64,000 nucleotides of DNA from Paramecium tetraurelia (taxonomy: Eukaryota; Ciliophora; Oligohymenophorea; Peniculida; Parameciidae): assembly GCF_000165425.1 (NCBI RefSeq), contig NW_001799026.1, forward strand, positions 1 through 64,000. The letters are read 5' to 3'. The notes below the pieces were generated by a model. It did not search any database and was not told the origin of the DNA. It worked only from the letters and a program-made list of their open reading frames with translations. The translations under genes and the position numbers were made by a program. Positions 48,092 through 60,762 of the stretch are shown here, piece by piece. Positions within the stretch are counted from its first letter, which is position 1; each line of letters opens with the position of its first letter.

Positions 48092-50643
48092 TCATTATTA
48101 TATTTCTTGCAATTATTCTCTGTAAAATAAAGAGTCAGGGTGATTTTTAGGAAGTGTTTTATCTAAGATTTGAATACATTTGGTCAAGCATTATTATGCT
48201 GATTAGATGTTTCCAATTTATTTTAATAAAATACCAAGGTTCCCATATGTAGTGGCAACAAGAGGGTGATCATCACCCGATTAAGATTATTTTAAAATAA
48301 CTAATGCATCTGCAAAGAACTTTTAGCTTTTATCATACTCTTCTAAATGTTTACAAGAATTTCCTATATTATTTAATGTTAAGGCCACTTCAACATGGTT
48401 TTCTCCTAACTTACTTTTCTTAATAACCAATGCTTTCTCATATTATGATTTTGCTTAATGGTAATCTTCCATTTCAAAGAATACATTTCCCAATACTTCG
48501 ATTGTTGAAGCCACTTCCAAATTTCCAGAACCTTGAAGTTTTTCCCTAATTGCTAATGCTTCTTCAATATTTTTCTTAGCCTTTCCTAAAGTACCTTTCA
48601 ATCTTTGGATTTCTCCTAACATTGTTAATCCTTAAGCTTTCATAAGTAAGGCTTAGTTTTACTATTATTAGTTTTAATTGTTGTAACTCAACATACTCTA
48701 TTATAGATTTTAATTTCCTGAAGCATGACCTAAAATAAATGTAAAATACAACCTTCTGTAACTCTGAGTCCTTTTTTAACTCTTTTAAGGGCATGTTTAT
48801 AATCTCCTAATAAGGAATGAACTTTTCCTAAGTTGATACTCATTTTTGCAAATTCTAAGCTGTCAGCTCCTTTTTCTTGTTCAGTAATTCTGCAAGCTTC
48901 CTCTAGGAATGAACGAGCCCTTACTAGATTTCCTTGTAATCTATATCCATTTGCAAGATTTTCCAATAAGAGAGCACCCTCGTAGCTGTCATCTCCGTTA
49001 TGTCTATAAAATATAGAAAATAAATTACGCTTTTCTTACACAATCCAAAGCTCTTTCGTAATTATCCAAGGCTTCATTTAACTTGCCTTGTTCTCTCAAT
49101 TAATGGCCAATTTCATTATATAGGATACTAGCCTTCATAAAATAATCTTGAGCGCTACTCAAATTATTGATGTCAATAAATCCGTTAGCAATATCAAAGA
49201 GAACCTCTGCAGCATGGAAATCATCTTTAGCATTCTCATAAGTGACTAATATTTCTTCCATTTTTTCAAGCCATTTTTCCCATTCAAATAGATCATAATA
49301 AGCAACAGCAATCAATTAATAGACTTTAGTAGATTCGATACCTGCATATTTCTTCTTGTATTTCATGCTTTCAACAAGATTGTCTTCATTAATAGGTATT
49401 TCAGACAGATATGACTTAGTAAACAAAGATAATTCAGCTGGAGTTAAACGACTAGATTCATCACCTACTAACATGAGTTTCAAGACATCATGATAATCAT
49501 TGCTGCTACCTCTACTGCCAGCTCTTTGATTATTGAGTTTTTTGACAACATTCCTTAATTCAGTGCTTTCAAAATTGACTTCCAATTAATCCATCATCAA
49601 AATATTTAAGCCCAATTAATAGACATCGGCTAAAAATGGATTGTATCTTCCAACAGTCTGTGCTCCACTTGCATCTACGTATTTTTAGACTTCTGGGGGT
49701 AAATAATCAGGTACACCTCTGATGGTATTCAATAATTCTTCGTTTTCTTATTAGATGTTGATTCCCAAATTGTTAAGTGATAGTTGGTTATGTAGAGTCT
49801 ATGCTTTTTTAACAAACTTAGCTTCTTCATAGCCTCCAATTTTGTAGGTTTTGCTTAGAGAACAATACCAAATGTTATGAGGACGTAGGTCTCGATGTGT
49901 AATATTCAATTATTCTAATTATCCTAAAGCTTATGCCAATTCGCCAAACACATGTCTTATTTCATCAGATGTCCATTACCAATTATGGAATTTACGAAAA
50001 GATATTATTTCATGTAATGTTGAGTCGCAATATTCCATCAATAGAATGATAGATCCTTTAGAAGATTCTTTATCTTCATTTTCTAAAATGTAACAATCGT
50101 GTAGAGATATCAAATTCTTGCATTTATTTCCAATCAATTGCATGATATATATTTGATACAGGGCCTATTTGAATTCATAATCCTCGTAATCATTAAAGTT
50201 GATCACTCTTAACGTGTATTTGTTACCTGTTTTTTTGTCGATCACTCTCAATAAGGATGTTTCAAAACAATTAGGATCGATGATCACAGACTATATTATT
50301 AACAATCACTTTACTTCATCAATATACCAATCCAACTCATCTTTGTAAGAATAGTCATGACACACTACTCGAATCGAGACAACTACAGAATCGTTGGTGG
50401 CCAAATGACTATAAGGTTTAAGGTTCAAAATGAAGTCTTGTTGTCTCTCATTTGAAAAGATATCTATAAGTCAATCTCTGTTATACCTTTCTTATCATTT
50501 TCACCGCTGGATATTAGTACTTGATGAAATCGTTATGATTCAGGTTTCAGTTTTTATTATAATCTCACAGGAATAGCTTATGCAAATGCCTATTCATTGG
50601 CATCTCTATTGATTGGTTGATTTCCACAACATTGATTCCCCAT
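48092..50643 (-). CDS. Pseudokinase fused to TPR repeats, lipidation-type N-terminus
   Basis: ATG 50643; introns 50464-50486, 50291-50314, 49004-49028 and 48730-48752 (23, 24, 25, 23 nt) leave 819 codons. The N-terminus MGNQCCGNQ fits N-myristoylation plus palmitoylation. A kinase-like domain (about residues 110-340) keeps THRDLRPHN but the ATP lysine is Arg (YTLRVINF) and DFG is replaced by GGY (YKIGGYEEAKF). This predicts loss of catalysis. TPR units of the kinesin-light-chain type follow (ALDNYERALDCVRKA, SQYEKALVIKKSKLGENH, FADALVILKQSQSGDDHP). It is probably a membrane-attached scaffold or signalling adaptor. Function otherwise unknown. Confidence 0.85.
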
Positions 50644-50714
50644 TTTGATTTTTATTACGTTAAAAAATTATATTCAATTCCTATATATTAATATATATAT
50701 TTAAAATTCAAATT

Positions 50715-53085
50715 ATGGAACCAGAAAGGTCAAAAGAGATCCTCAGTAACTTGCTAGCTAAACAAATTGATATGAATGAGCAACTACAAAATGAAAATGA
50801 AGAATTAAATACTAATCTAAAGTGATTTATTATCTCTATCTTTTAGGCGATTGCTCAATCTCTTAAATTAAAAGGACAGCCAATTGGAAGACATTAAAGA
50901 CAGAATTATTCAAGTTGATTAAACAGAAACACAATATTAAACAACTATCTCTAATCAAACACAACAAATAAAACTAATGCAATCTGAAAATTAGGAATTG
51001 GTGCTTCAAATCCAATCGCAATCAGAAATTAGGTACAAGATGGAATAAGAATTGGCTAAAATTATTGAATCTTTTGAGAAGATGCAAAAAATAAATTAGC
51101 AATAACAAGAAGAAATTAATCTATTATCAGAACGAAATCAACAATTAGAAGAAACCTAATTGACTAATTCCATATAAATTGAACAAAGTTAAAAGTAAAT
51201 TAAATTACTGGTGAGTTCTAATGAAGATTATGAAAAATAAACAGATATACTATTAAAATAAACTAATGAGCTCAAATAAATACAGATTAAATTACTCTAC
51301 AATTTGGATGCAATATAAAAAGAGAAGGATGAAATGACTACTCAATTTGATGAAAAACTCATTCAATTTAAATCTTGTTTCTAAAGTACTGCTGAAAATA
51401 CTAAAGATTTGTCTAATCAAGTCAATGATCTTACTAATCAAACTCAAGTTTTATAAAAATAAGTAATATACTCTCTTTCTAAATTAGAATTAATCACTCA
51501 TTGATCAAATTGAAGACTATTAAACTCTTTCTATGAAATTGGAACAAGAAAGAGATAAATATCATAAGGAATTAGAAATCACAGTCTAAAATAATACAAG
51601 ACTGTAGAATAATAATTCAAATCTAGAAAATCAATTAAATCAACTCTCCCAAGATCAGGAATCATCTATCAAAAAAGTATTAAGTGAACCTTATATATTA
51701 GATGAAATATATGATAGAATAAATTGATGAGTTAGAATAAGCTAATGATAGTTAATTGAAATAAAATAATGAACTTAGATAGTAAATCAAAAAGTTATAA
51801 TTTCAATAAGATTAAGTTCTTAAGGAAAAGGAAGTCATTTATGAATAATTTGAATAAATACAGAAAAATGCTCAACATGATCATGAAGGAAATAGAGATA
51901 AATATATCAAATTAGATAGATCATACAAGGAATTGCATTGCTAATATGACGAATTACAGAATAAAGTATATATCTACTTTTCAAAATATAGTATAAAATC
52001 TAAAATTAAACTTTTGACGAATAATAAATACAAATTCAACAGAATATCAAGGAAATAAGCGAGCTCAAACAAAATTTAAGGATCATTCAGGAATCTGAAA
52101 GAAAACATTCTTATAATTATGAAGTCATTAGTAAAGAGAAGTTTATGGTCACCTAAAAATTAGAAGAGTCCTATTAGATAATTAAGGATTTAAGAGATTA
52201 ATGCTAAATTCTATAAGAAAAATTATAAAAAATAGAAATTTATAATAAAAAATTGCTTATGGAAAGTGAGCAATAATAAAAATAGGTAGGATGATTAATA
52301 TTCTTTTAGATTAAAGCATAAGAAAGTAAAATTGAGGAACACGAAGTGCATATTGAATTACTTTAAGTTTAGATCAATCATAAACAAACTTAATAAGCTG
52401 AAATTGATAGATAATAAGCAATGAAATAATCAACAACAAAAAAAAGTTAATCAGTCAACAAGGAAAATAACAACAATGAATTGATGAGATTAAAGAAACA
52501 AAATACAGAGTTAACCAAAGAGGCAATTTCTTTAAATGAATAGATCTTAGAGCTTAAGGTAATTACTCATAAGTATTTTAGAATGTCATTAATAAACTGA
52601 ATGATTAACTGGCATAACAAAATAAAGTCAAAGCAGGATTAGAATCAAGAATTCAAAGTTTAATTAAAGTTGTTGAAGAGTTTTAATAGAAATAAATTTA
52701 GAAACAATAGGATAGTTTAACGAAAGAGTAATTTCAAAATCAAGTTGAGCAAATCAAAAAGAATTGTTATATTTAGATTTAATAGTTAACAAGGGAGAAT
52801 GAAGAATTAAAAAAGTTATTATAAACACAAGCAAATCAAACTTTCAATTCTACTGAGGAAGTGTCTTCATTATAAGATACTGTAGCAGACTTAAATCGAG
52901 AGAAAGTGAATTTAATTAGAGAGTTGAATTAAGAACATGAGGCAAAAGTCAAATCTGAAGCTGAAAGAGATAAGTTAAAATAATAAATTGAATAATATCA
53001 ACTCGAAATTGAAAATTGCTAAAATTAGTTAGATCTCTATGTCAAAGTACTAAAACAAATGGATGAAAAGTTAAAATAACAATGA
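50715..53085 (+). CDS. Long coiled-coil protein
   Basis: ATG 50715, introns 50822-50846 (25 nt, GTG donor), 51463-51487, 51677-51701, 51966-51991, 52286-52309 and 52559-52581, TGA 53083-53085, 741 codons. The sequence is almost entirely Gln/Glu/Lys/Leu heptads (LIRELNQEHEAKVKSEAERD), giving a predicted rod over its whole length. There is no head domain, membrane segment or motor. It is divergent from the pseudokinase gene with 71 bp between start codons. A cytoskeletal or tethering role is possible but not shown. Confidence 0.78.
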
Positions 53086-54265
53086 TTAAAATTTTTTATA
53101 TTTGAATATTTCTCCTTTTATTATTATAAGATTTGTTTTTTTTTTAATTTAAGAATAGTTTTAATCATATTTATTATAATAATTATTGATTAGAGTTTTA
53201 TTTCATAAATTAAATGTTGTAACACTTAAATTGATTATTTAATTCTTTACACATTTTCTTCAGAATTTAAAACTATTTTTATTAATTTTTTTTAGATATA
53301 CAACCAATGATAATCACAACAGTGTCTATAATGTTTATTTGACTTGCTCTAAGTATAGTTTTCTCTGGATTAAAATTCAATTCTAAATTTAATACTGAAT
53401 ACTCTATATTTGAGTTTGAACAAACCTTTTATCTATAGAAAAATATGTATCATGATTGATTTATCCAATTAATAATAATTTACAGATAATTATTAAATTT
53501 ATTTAAATACCATATAATATTAAAATGCATATTGATATATTGTTATTAATTTAAATATTTCTATCGTTTGTAGAATTCATAGTAGAATGCAGCCTATAAT
53601 GATTTATGTTATATAAATAATCAGAATCTATTTGACTAGCCTAACTCGTAGAGCAAAGTAATTGCTATGAATATTATTACGATGCATAGATGATCAAAAA
53701 TAATAATTTTATCATTAAGTAATTATTTCTAAAATATCATTAAGGTAGTATAATAGAGTTTTCAATTTAATAATTGTAACGTAGTGTAACCAAAGAAGAT
53801 AACCTATGAACAATTGTAATAAATATTATATTAAAAGATTCAATTAATTATAGATTTTATTGGCTGTAAGATAAGAAATTTGTTAATAGGTTTTTAAATA
53901 CAATAATTATTTTTTTAATTCTTAAAAGTTATACTAACCATCCCTTCAATGTTTAAAAATTCCAAACTTATTACAATAAATATAATAAAACAACTATAAG
54001 AGTTAACCTACAAAGTATATCTTATTATTATTGAATTTATTATCTTTCTAATTATGATGAAGAACAATTATCCAATTATGTTAAAATATTCTTTAGTATC
54101 TAAGAAGTATCTAATTTTACAATTTAAGTGATAAAAATAGACACTTTAATTTATTAATATAAACATATTAATTATTAAATTTTATATATTTATTATAATT
54201 TTTTGTAATAGACTGATATAAATTTGATGATAAAAATAAAATAACAAATAGGGTATTGATTCTTG
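53086..54265. other. AT-rich spacer, longest gene-free stretch on the right side
   Basis: About 1.2 kb with no frame I trust, no tRNA-like cloverleaf and no clear repeat. A slightly more complex stretch near 53.58-53.70 kb (CTAACTCGTAGAGC) has no identity that I can assign. Confidence 0.5.
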
Positions 54266-54514
54266 ATGATGTTATTCAATGAAAATGAAATTTTATTAAA
54301 CATTCCTTTTAGAGAATACTTTAAGGAAGCTTAAATAGAATTCTATTATAGTTATAGTTCGTTCCATTTTTAGTAGTTAGATTTAATTAGATTATTTTAA
54401 AAAACGAATAGGAGTTAAAATGTAGTACTTCTTTCTAGAATTGAATCCTTGTAGATTATGTTAATATTTTTATTTATTATAATATTCTACAACAATTCCA
54501 ATTGTCAGGATTGA
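54266..54514 (+). CDS. Small hypothetical protein with C-terminal hydrophobic helix
   Basis: ATG 54266 to TGA 54512, 83 codons, no intron. A hydrophilic N-terminal part (MMLFNENEILLNIPFREYFK) is followed by an uncharged 15-residue hydrophobic stretch (IMLIFLFIIIFY) that could anchor it in a membrane. Frames of this length can occur by chance here, so existence as a gene is uncertain. It precedes the pyrophosphatase start by 54 bp. Confidence 0.35.
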
Positions 54515-54568
54515 TCAAAGAATTTTAATGAAGATAATTTTTAAGATTTAATATTAATTTTAAATCAG

Positions 54569-56955
54569 ATGGAATTTGCTACAGCGCTTGTGTTCATTTT
54601 CCTTTCCTGTGCTTGTGGAATAGTTTGGGCTATTTTCAATTGGATGGCAGTGCACAAAGTGGAAATACATCATAAACATGAAGGATTAACTGAATTGCTT
54701 TAGGGAGCTGAATAAGAAAAGATTGAAACATTATTAGAGATAGGAGAGCACATATAAGAAGTAAGAGATATAGTTAATGATAGGGTGCTTAAGCATTTTT
54801 AAAAGAGGAATACACAGATTGCACAGTATTTTTGGCAATAATGGCTGTATTGTTGATTGTAAGAATATTGAGTATAATCTTAGTTCATTTCCCCATGGTC
54901 TTCATTGGCCTTCGTATTGGGAGCAGCAACCTCAATGCTTTGTGGTTATTTGGGTATGGCGATCGCAACAGCAGCAAACTTTAGAACAGCTTTTTCAGCA
55001 ATCACCTCATTAGCGAATGCGTTTTAAGTAATTATGAATTTAAAAATTATAAGATGGCCTATAGAGGAGGATGCGTGATGGGATTCTTATTGGTTTCAAT
55101 CTCACTGGCAATTCTATCCCTTATCATAATTATATACAATGCAGTAATTGTGAAAAGTGATGAAAACAATTACGAGGACTTGGTGAGAATGTTCGATTAC
55201 GTTGCTGCCTATGGATTAGGAGGATCAACATTTGCCTTATTTGGTAGAGTAGGTGGTGGAATCTACACTAAGGCTGCAGATGTCGGAGCAGATTTGGTGG
55301 GAAAAGTTGAGAAGAATTTGCCTGAAGACAGTCCAAAGGTACTAAATATCAAATTAATATTTATAGAATCCAGCCACAATTGCAGATAATGTGGGTGATA
55401 ATGTTGGTGATATTGCAGGAATGGGAGCTGATTTGTTTGGATCATTTGCTGAATCTACTTGTGCTGCTTTAGTTGTGTCATCAACTCAATTAAGAGTCCA
55501 ATCTGAAGGTGGTTATTCAATTGAAATTGGATAGTTGATGTATCCTTTGATGGTTTCAGCATTCGGAATTGGAATCTGTATATTAGTATCTGCTTATGCT
55601 GTTTACATTTCAAAAGTAAATCATATTAACAAAATTGAATCTACCTTGAAACTTTAATTGTTACTTTCAACTATTGCTCTATCTCCAATTATTATTGGTA
55701 TTTCATATTGGGCCTTACCTGCTGACTTTGTGATGATTGCAGCTGATGGATCAGTCCAATTATCAGAACTTAAACCATATCATGCATTCCTTTGCTCTTT
55801 ACTAGGATTATGGTCAGGATTGTTGATTGGTTATTTCACAGAATATATGACTTCGCATTCTTACACTCCCGTAAGAGAAGTGGCCTAGTCTTGCGGTACA
55901 GGAGCTGCAACAAACATTATTTACGGATTGGCTTTGGGATATCTATCAACAATAGTTCCAATTATAGCTATTGCAGTGACTGCCTTATTATCAATGAAAA
56001 TGCTCTCCTTTTATGGAGTTGCCTTAGCAGCCTTGGGAATGTTATCCAATTTAACTATCGGATTGGCCATTGATGCATACGGACCCATCTCTGATAACGC
56101 AGGTGGTATTGCTGAAATGAGTGAATTGGGAGAAAATGTTAGAGAATCTACTGATGCCTTGGATGCAGCTGGTAACACCACTGCAGCTATTGGCAAAGGA
56201 TTCGCTATTGGATCAGCTGCCTTAGTTTCATTATCTCTTTACGGTGGATATTTAACAAGAATATAGACTTACAAAGTAGGTGATGAATTCCCATACTCAG
56301 AAGGTGCTAAAATTGATGATCCTGTCATCTTCGCTATGTTATTAATCGGAGCTATGTTGCCATATGCATTTTCTGCCTTTACAATGAAATCAGTCGGAAA
56401 AGCTGCTCTCTAAATGGTTGAAGAGGTTCGTAGACAATTACATGAGCGCCCAGGTATATATGCAGGCACAGAAGAACCTGATTTCAGAGCTTGCATTGCT
56501 ATTTCAACCAAGGCTTCATTAAAGGAGATGATTCCTCCTGGATTGCTTGTAAATTATTGAATTTATTTAAATCTAGGTCATTGTCACTCCTACTGCAGTC
56601 GGATTGTTCTTTGGACCATAAGCAGTCGCTGGTTTATTGCCAGGTGCATTGGTAAGTGGAGTACAAATGGCCATTTCTGCATCAAACACTGGTGGTGCTT
56701 GGGATAATGCTAAGAAATACATTGAAGCTGGTTTCTATAGAAATGATGCAGGAGAAGTTAAGAAGAAGGGTTCAGATGAACATAAAGCTGCTGTTATTGG
56801 TATTTGAATAATAATTAATTGTAGGTGATACTGTTGGAGACCCTTTGAAAGATACATCAGGTCCATCATTAAATATTTTGATTAAGTTGATGGCCATCCT
56901 TTCTTTGGTATTAGCTGGAGCATTTTGTAGAACTGGATGGTTGTATTAAGGATGA
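54569..56955 (+). CDS. Vacuolar H+-translocating inorganic pyrophosphatase (type I-like, K+-dependent)
   Basis: ATG 54569; introns 54761-54783, 54859-54883, 55028-55053, 55339-55366, 56549-56576 and 56800-56824 (23, 25, 26, 28, 28, 25 nt) leave 744 codons, the normal family length. Signature segments are complete: [10 protein letters not shown], the substrate site [30 protein letters not shown], and DNAGGIAEM. The position that separates subtypes reads [10 protein letters not shown], with Ala where K+-independent enzymes have Lys, so K+ stimulation is expected. The enzyme couples hydrolysis of pyrophosphate to proton pumping into acidic compartments such as acidocalcisomes. Its moderate GC and strong conservation suggest high expression. 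Confidence 0.96.
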
Positions 56956-57000
56956 TCACATATGATTTATCCAATATAAATATAAAACATTATTTAATTT

Positions 57001-58455
<1,455 letters not shown>

Positions 58456-58525
58456 AAAGATCAGGAATTATGAAAAATATACATAAAAGAACATACATAA
58501 AATATATATAATTAACATATATTTG

Positions 58526-58936
58526 TCATAGATCATCTCTTTGGAAACTTGTGTTTTCTTTAATGAATTCTGCCATAGCTTCAACTGTACGGGCTCTTTA
58601 ATATTTAATTTATTCTGGGTTTTCACCGCCCTTTTTAAAGAACACTAAGGTTGGGAATCCCTTAATTTCCACTGCATCAGTCTTATGTTGAGTCCAATCC
58701 ATCTCAGCTATCAACACATTCTAATTTTCGGCTAAGTTTGCTGCCAATGTTTTGTATGCTTCAGCCATATTTTTGCAATGACCACACCAAGGAGCAAAGA
58801 ATTTGACTAAAACATCTTGTTTAGATTCCAAAACAATTGATTTGAAATTATCAGATGTTAATTCAATTACTTTTCCTTCGTTTTTGACATCAGCAAATAC
58901 TGAAATTGCTAAAACCAAGAGTATTAAATATTTCAT
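58526..58936 (-). CDS. Small single-domain protein disulfide isomerase
   Basis: Intronless, ATG 58936 to TGA 58526-58528, 137 codons. A signal peptide (MKYLILLVLAISVFA) is followed by one thioredoxin domain with active site APWCGHCKNM and the cis-proline loop GFPTLVFF. It ends in RDDL, which resembles the KDEL-type retrieval signal, so ER residence is likely. It is shorter than classical PDI, which has several thioredoxin domains. It should catalyse disulfide formation or exchange in secreted proteins. Confidence 0.9.
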
Positions 58937-59079
58937 ATTAATTATTAAAATATCCAAAGTATTTATATCACAATTTATATTTAATCATTTTTATATTTGT
59001 AGTTTATCAAATATAATTATTCAAATATATCATCTATATTTCACAGATACTCACTCAATCCTCTATAAAATATTATAAT

Positions 59080-59370
59080 ATGAATGAAATAGACAATATA
59101 TCATATTTACAAACATTTCTAAGCTGGATTTGTTCCAAATATATCCAAGCTCTTATTATCTAAGAAATATTTATTTCAATAGCAGAGTTCAATCCGATTG
59201 ATGTATAAGGTCCCCAATCTATAATTATTGCTTTTTCTCATAAGTTTTAGATGTCTTTTCTTTTATCAGAAGGAAGATTCTCATAATATAATAAATTTGA
59301 TTAAAAATTTATATAAACTCAATATAAACATTTTAAAAATTTATATGTAACAAGGATGAGGAGGTAGTGA
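59080..59370 (+). CDS. Possible small protein
   Basis: ATG 59080 to TGA 59368, 97 codons without intron. Middle segment (FISIAEFNPIDVQGPQSI, SHKFQMSFLLSEGRFSQY) looks protein-like. It overlaps the start of the TGA-interrupted frame at 59345 in another phase. It may be an independent small gene or an upstream remnant of that frame. No domain recognised. Confidence 0.3.
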
Positions 59371-59797
59371 ATATGAATCACAGATTAATTCAGGCGAAAA
59401 TATCGGCAGCCTGTTTGGGCATATTTTAAATATCAAAAGAGTGAAAAGAATCAAGTAAGGAAATAGATGTTCTTTTGAGAAATGACTTGTGCAATAAACT
59501 ACAAAAATAAAAGCATGTTCACCTGTGGATATCTTTTATAGAGGTTACTTAATTTGAAAGAGAGATTCTGCAATAAACAAAACCAAACCCTTAGTAAGGT
59601 ATTTTTTTAGAACTGAAATTGAGTATTAATGGTATTCAATATTCATATATATATAATATGTAAAATAATTAAAAAAATTAGCCAGTTAGTTTTATTACTA
59701 ACTGCTTGAATTAAAAATTGTAGTTCTAAACAAACTAATCCTATTTGGTTTACCTGCTCTATTGATTAGTGAAGATTCATAGTTGATTTTTTAATGA
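59345..59797 (+). pseudogene. Coherent frame broken by three in-frame TGAs
   Basis: One frame of 151 codons from ATG 59345 to TGA 59795 reads as plausible protein throughout (SEYESQINSGENIGSLFGHI; TKIKACSPVDIFYRGYLI; KTKPLVRYFFRTEIEYQ; SQFYYQLLELKIVVLNK). It contains TGA at 59357, 59483 and 59555 in the same frame. A 25-nt GTA...GAG candidate would remove only the middle region and shifts frame. The simplest reading is a decayed gene whose stops are recent. No homology is evident, so function is unknown. Confidence 0.45.
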
Positions 59798-59882
59798 AAA
59801 AAAGTTCGAGTTATCTTGTATGATATAAATACAATGGATTTTTCTTTTGTAAAATAACATTTTAATTAAATTAACACATTCA

Positions 59883-60171
59883 ATGGGATCTTGCTCCTAA
59901 AGAAAAACATAAACAAACAATTCTTTACACTTGAACAACATGACAAGCAATTCTTAAGGTCCTTCTAGGATGACATGGGCTAATATGGTATAATTGTAAC
60001 AAAAAGAAAGAATAATTCAGCCTTACAACCCCAACAGTTCATATAAAAATGATTTCATTAGGTCTCCAATATCAATATAACGTAGAAGTAGAGGGAGTAA
60101 TTTTTGACATCATTGCTCCTCCAGACCTATTAGACGATGACAATTTAGAGCCAATCGAAGAAGATGAATGA
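59883..60171 (+). CDS. Small acidic protein with MGSC N-terminus
   Basis: ATG 59883, one 25-nt intron (59996-60020), TGA 60169, 88 codons. The start MGSCSQRK fits N-myristoylation with an adjacent palmitoylatable Cys. The second exon is a compact sequence (MISLGLQYQYNVEVEGVIFD) ending in a strongly acidic tail (LLDDDNLEPIEEDE). The splice restores a clearly coding frame. Probably a peripheral membrane adaptor; family not recognised. Confidence 0.65.
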
Positions 60172-60205
60172 ATTAGTATGATTTTGATATCCACTTCATA
60201 TATAT

Positions 60206-60472
60206 ATGAAATATAATTATAACTTCTCTTTGTGGCCAGTTTGGATGAGAAACTTAGCACAATTTTAATAATCACCATAAAACGTGATCTTAAATTGTGA
60301 ACCTAAAAATAGCACTCTAGTCAGTGTGAATTACAAAAGTAATCATGAACTTGAGATCTTTAGTAAAAGGAAGTTGTCCATTACAATTTAGAATTCTCTG
60401 ACAATTTTTGATTTATTTTACACTGAAAAATAAAATTTAGTTAAATAAAGTTACTTACAAGGTTCTTTATGA
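60206..60472 (+). CDS. Small hypothetical protein
   Basis: ATG 60206 to TGA 60470, 89 codons, no intron seen. Sequence such as MKYNYNFSLWPVWMRNL, NVILNCEPKNSTLVSVNY and SNHELEIFSKRKLSITIQNS looks protein-like with alternating hydrophobic residues suggestive of beta-strands. It starts 35 bp after the small acidic gene on the same strand and could be a downstream exon of it through an unseen splice. Unknown function. Confidence 0.4.
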
Positions 60473-60762
60473 TATCATAATTATAATTTTATGTTGTTTT
60501 TGTTTTTATGTACCTAAAGAAACATTTACAAAAAAACAATTAATAAACAATTTGCATATGTGTAATTTCCTATTTTAATCCTATTTTTTGGATAATTTCT
60601 TTATTCAAAGAGAAGTAACATTTCAAATAATTGATTGAATATATGAAAATATTGTTAATTTTAAGTACAACGGTGTTTGTCTATTACTAATCACAGATTT
60701 AACACAATTAATTAATATAAATAAATTAAATCACTTAATAAAGCAGAAAAAAAAACTAATAT

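Noticed and set aside
59345-59797. TGA decoded as Trp or Cys genome-wide
   Set aside because: All well-identified genes in the window end exactly at TGA, so TGA is a stop here.
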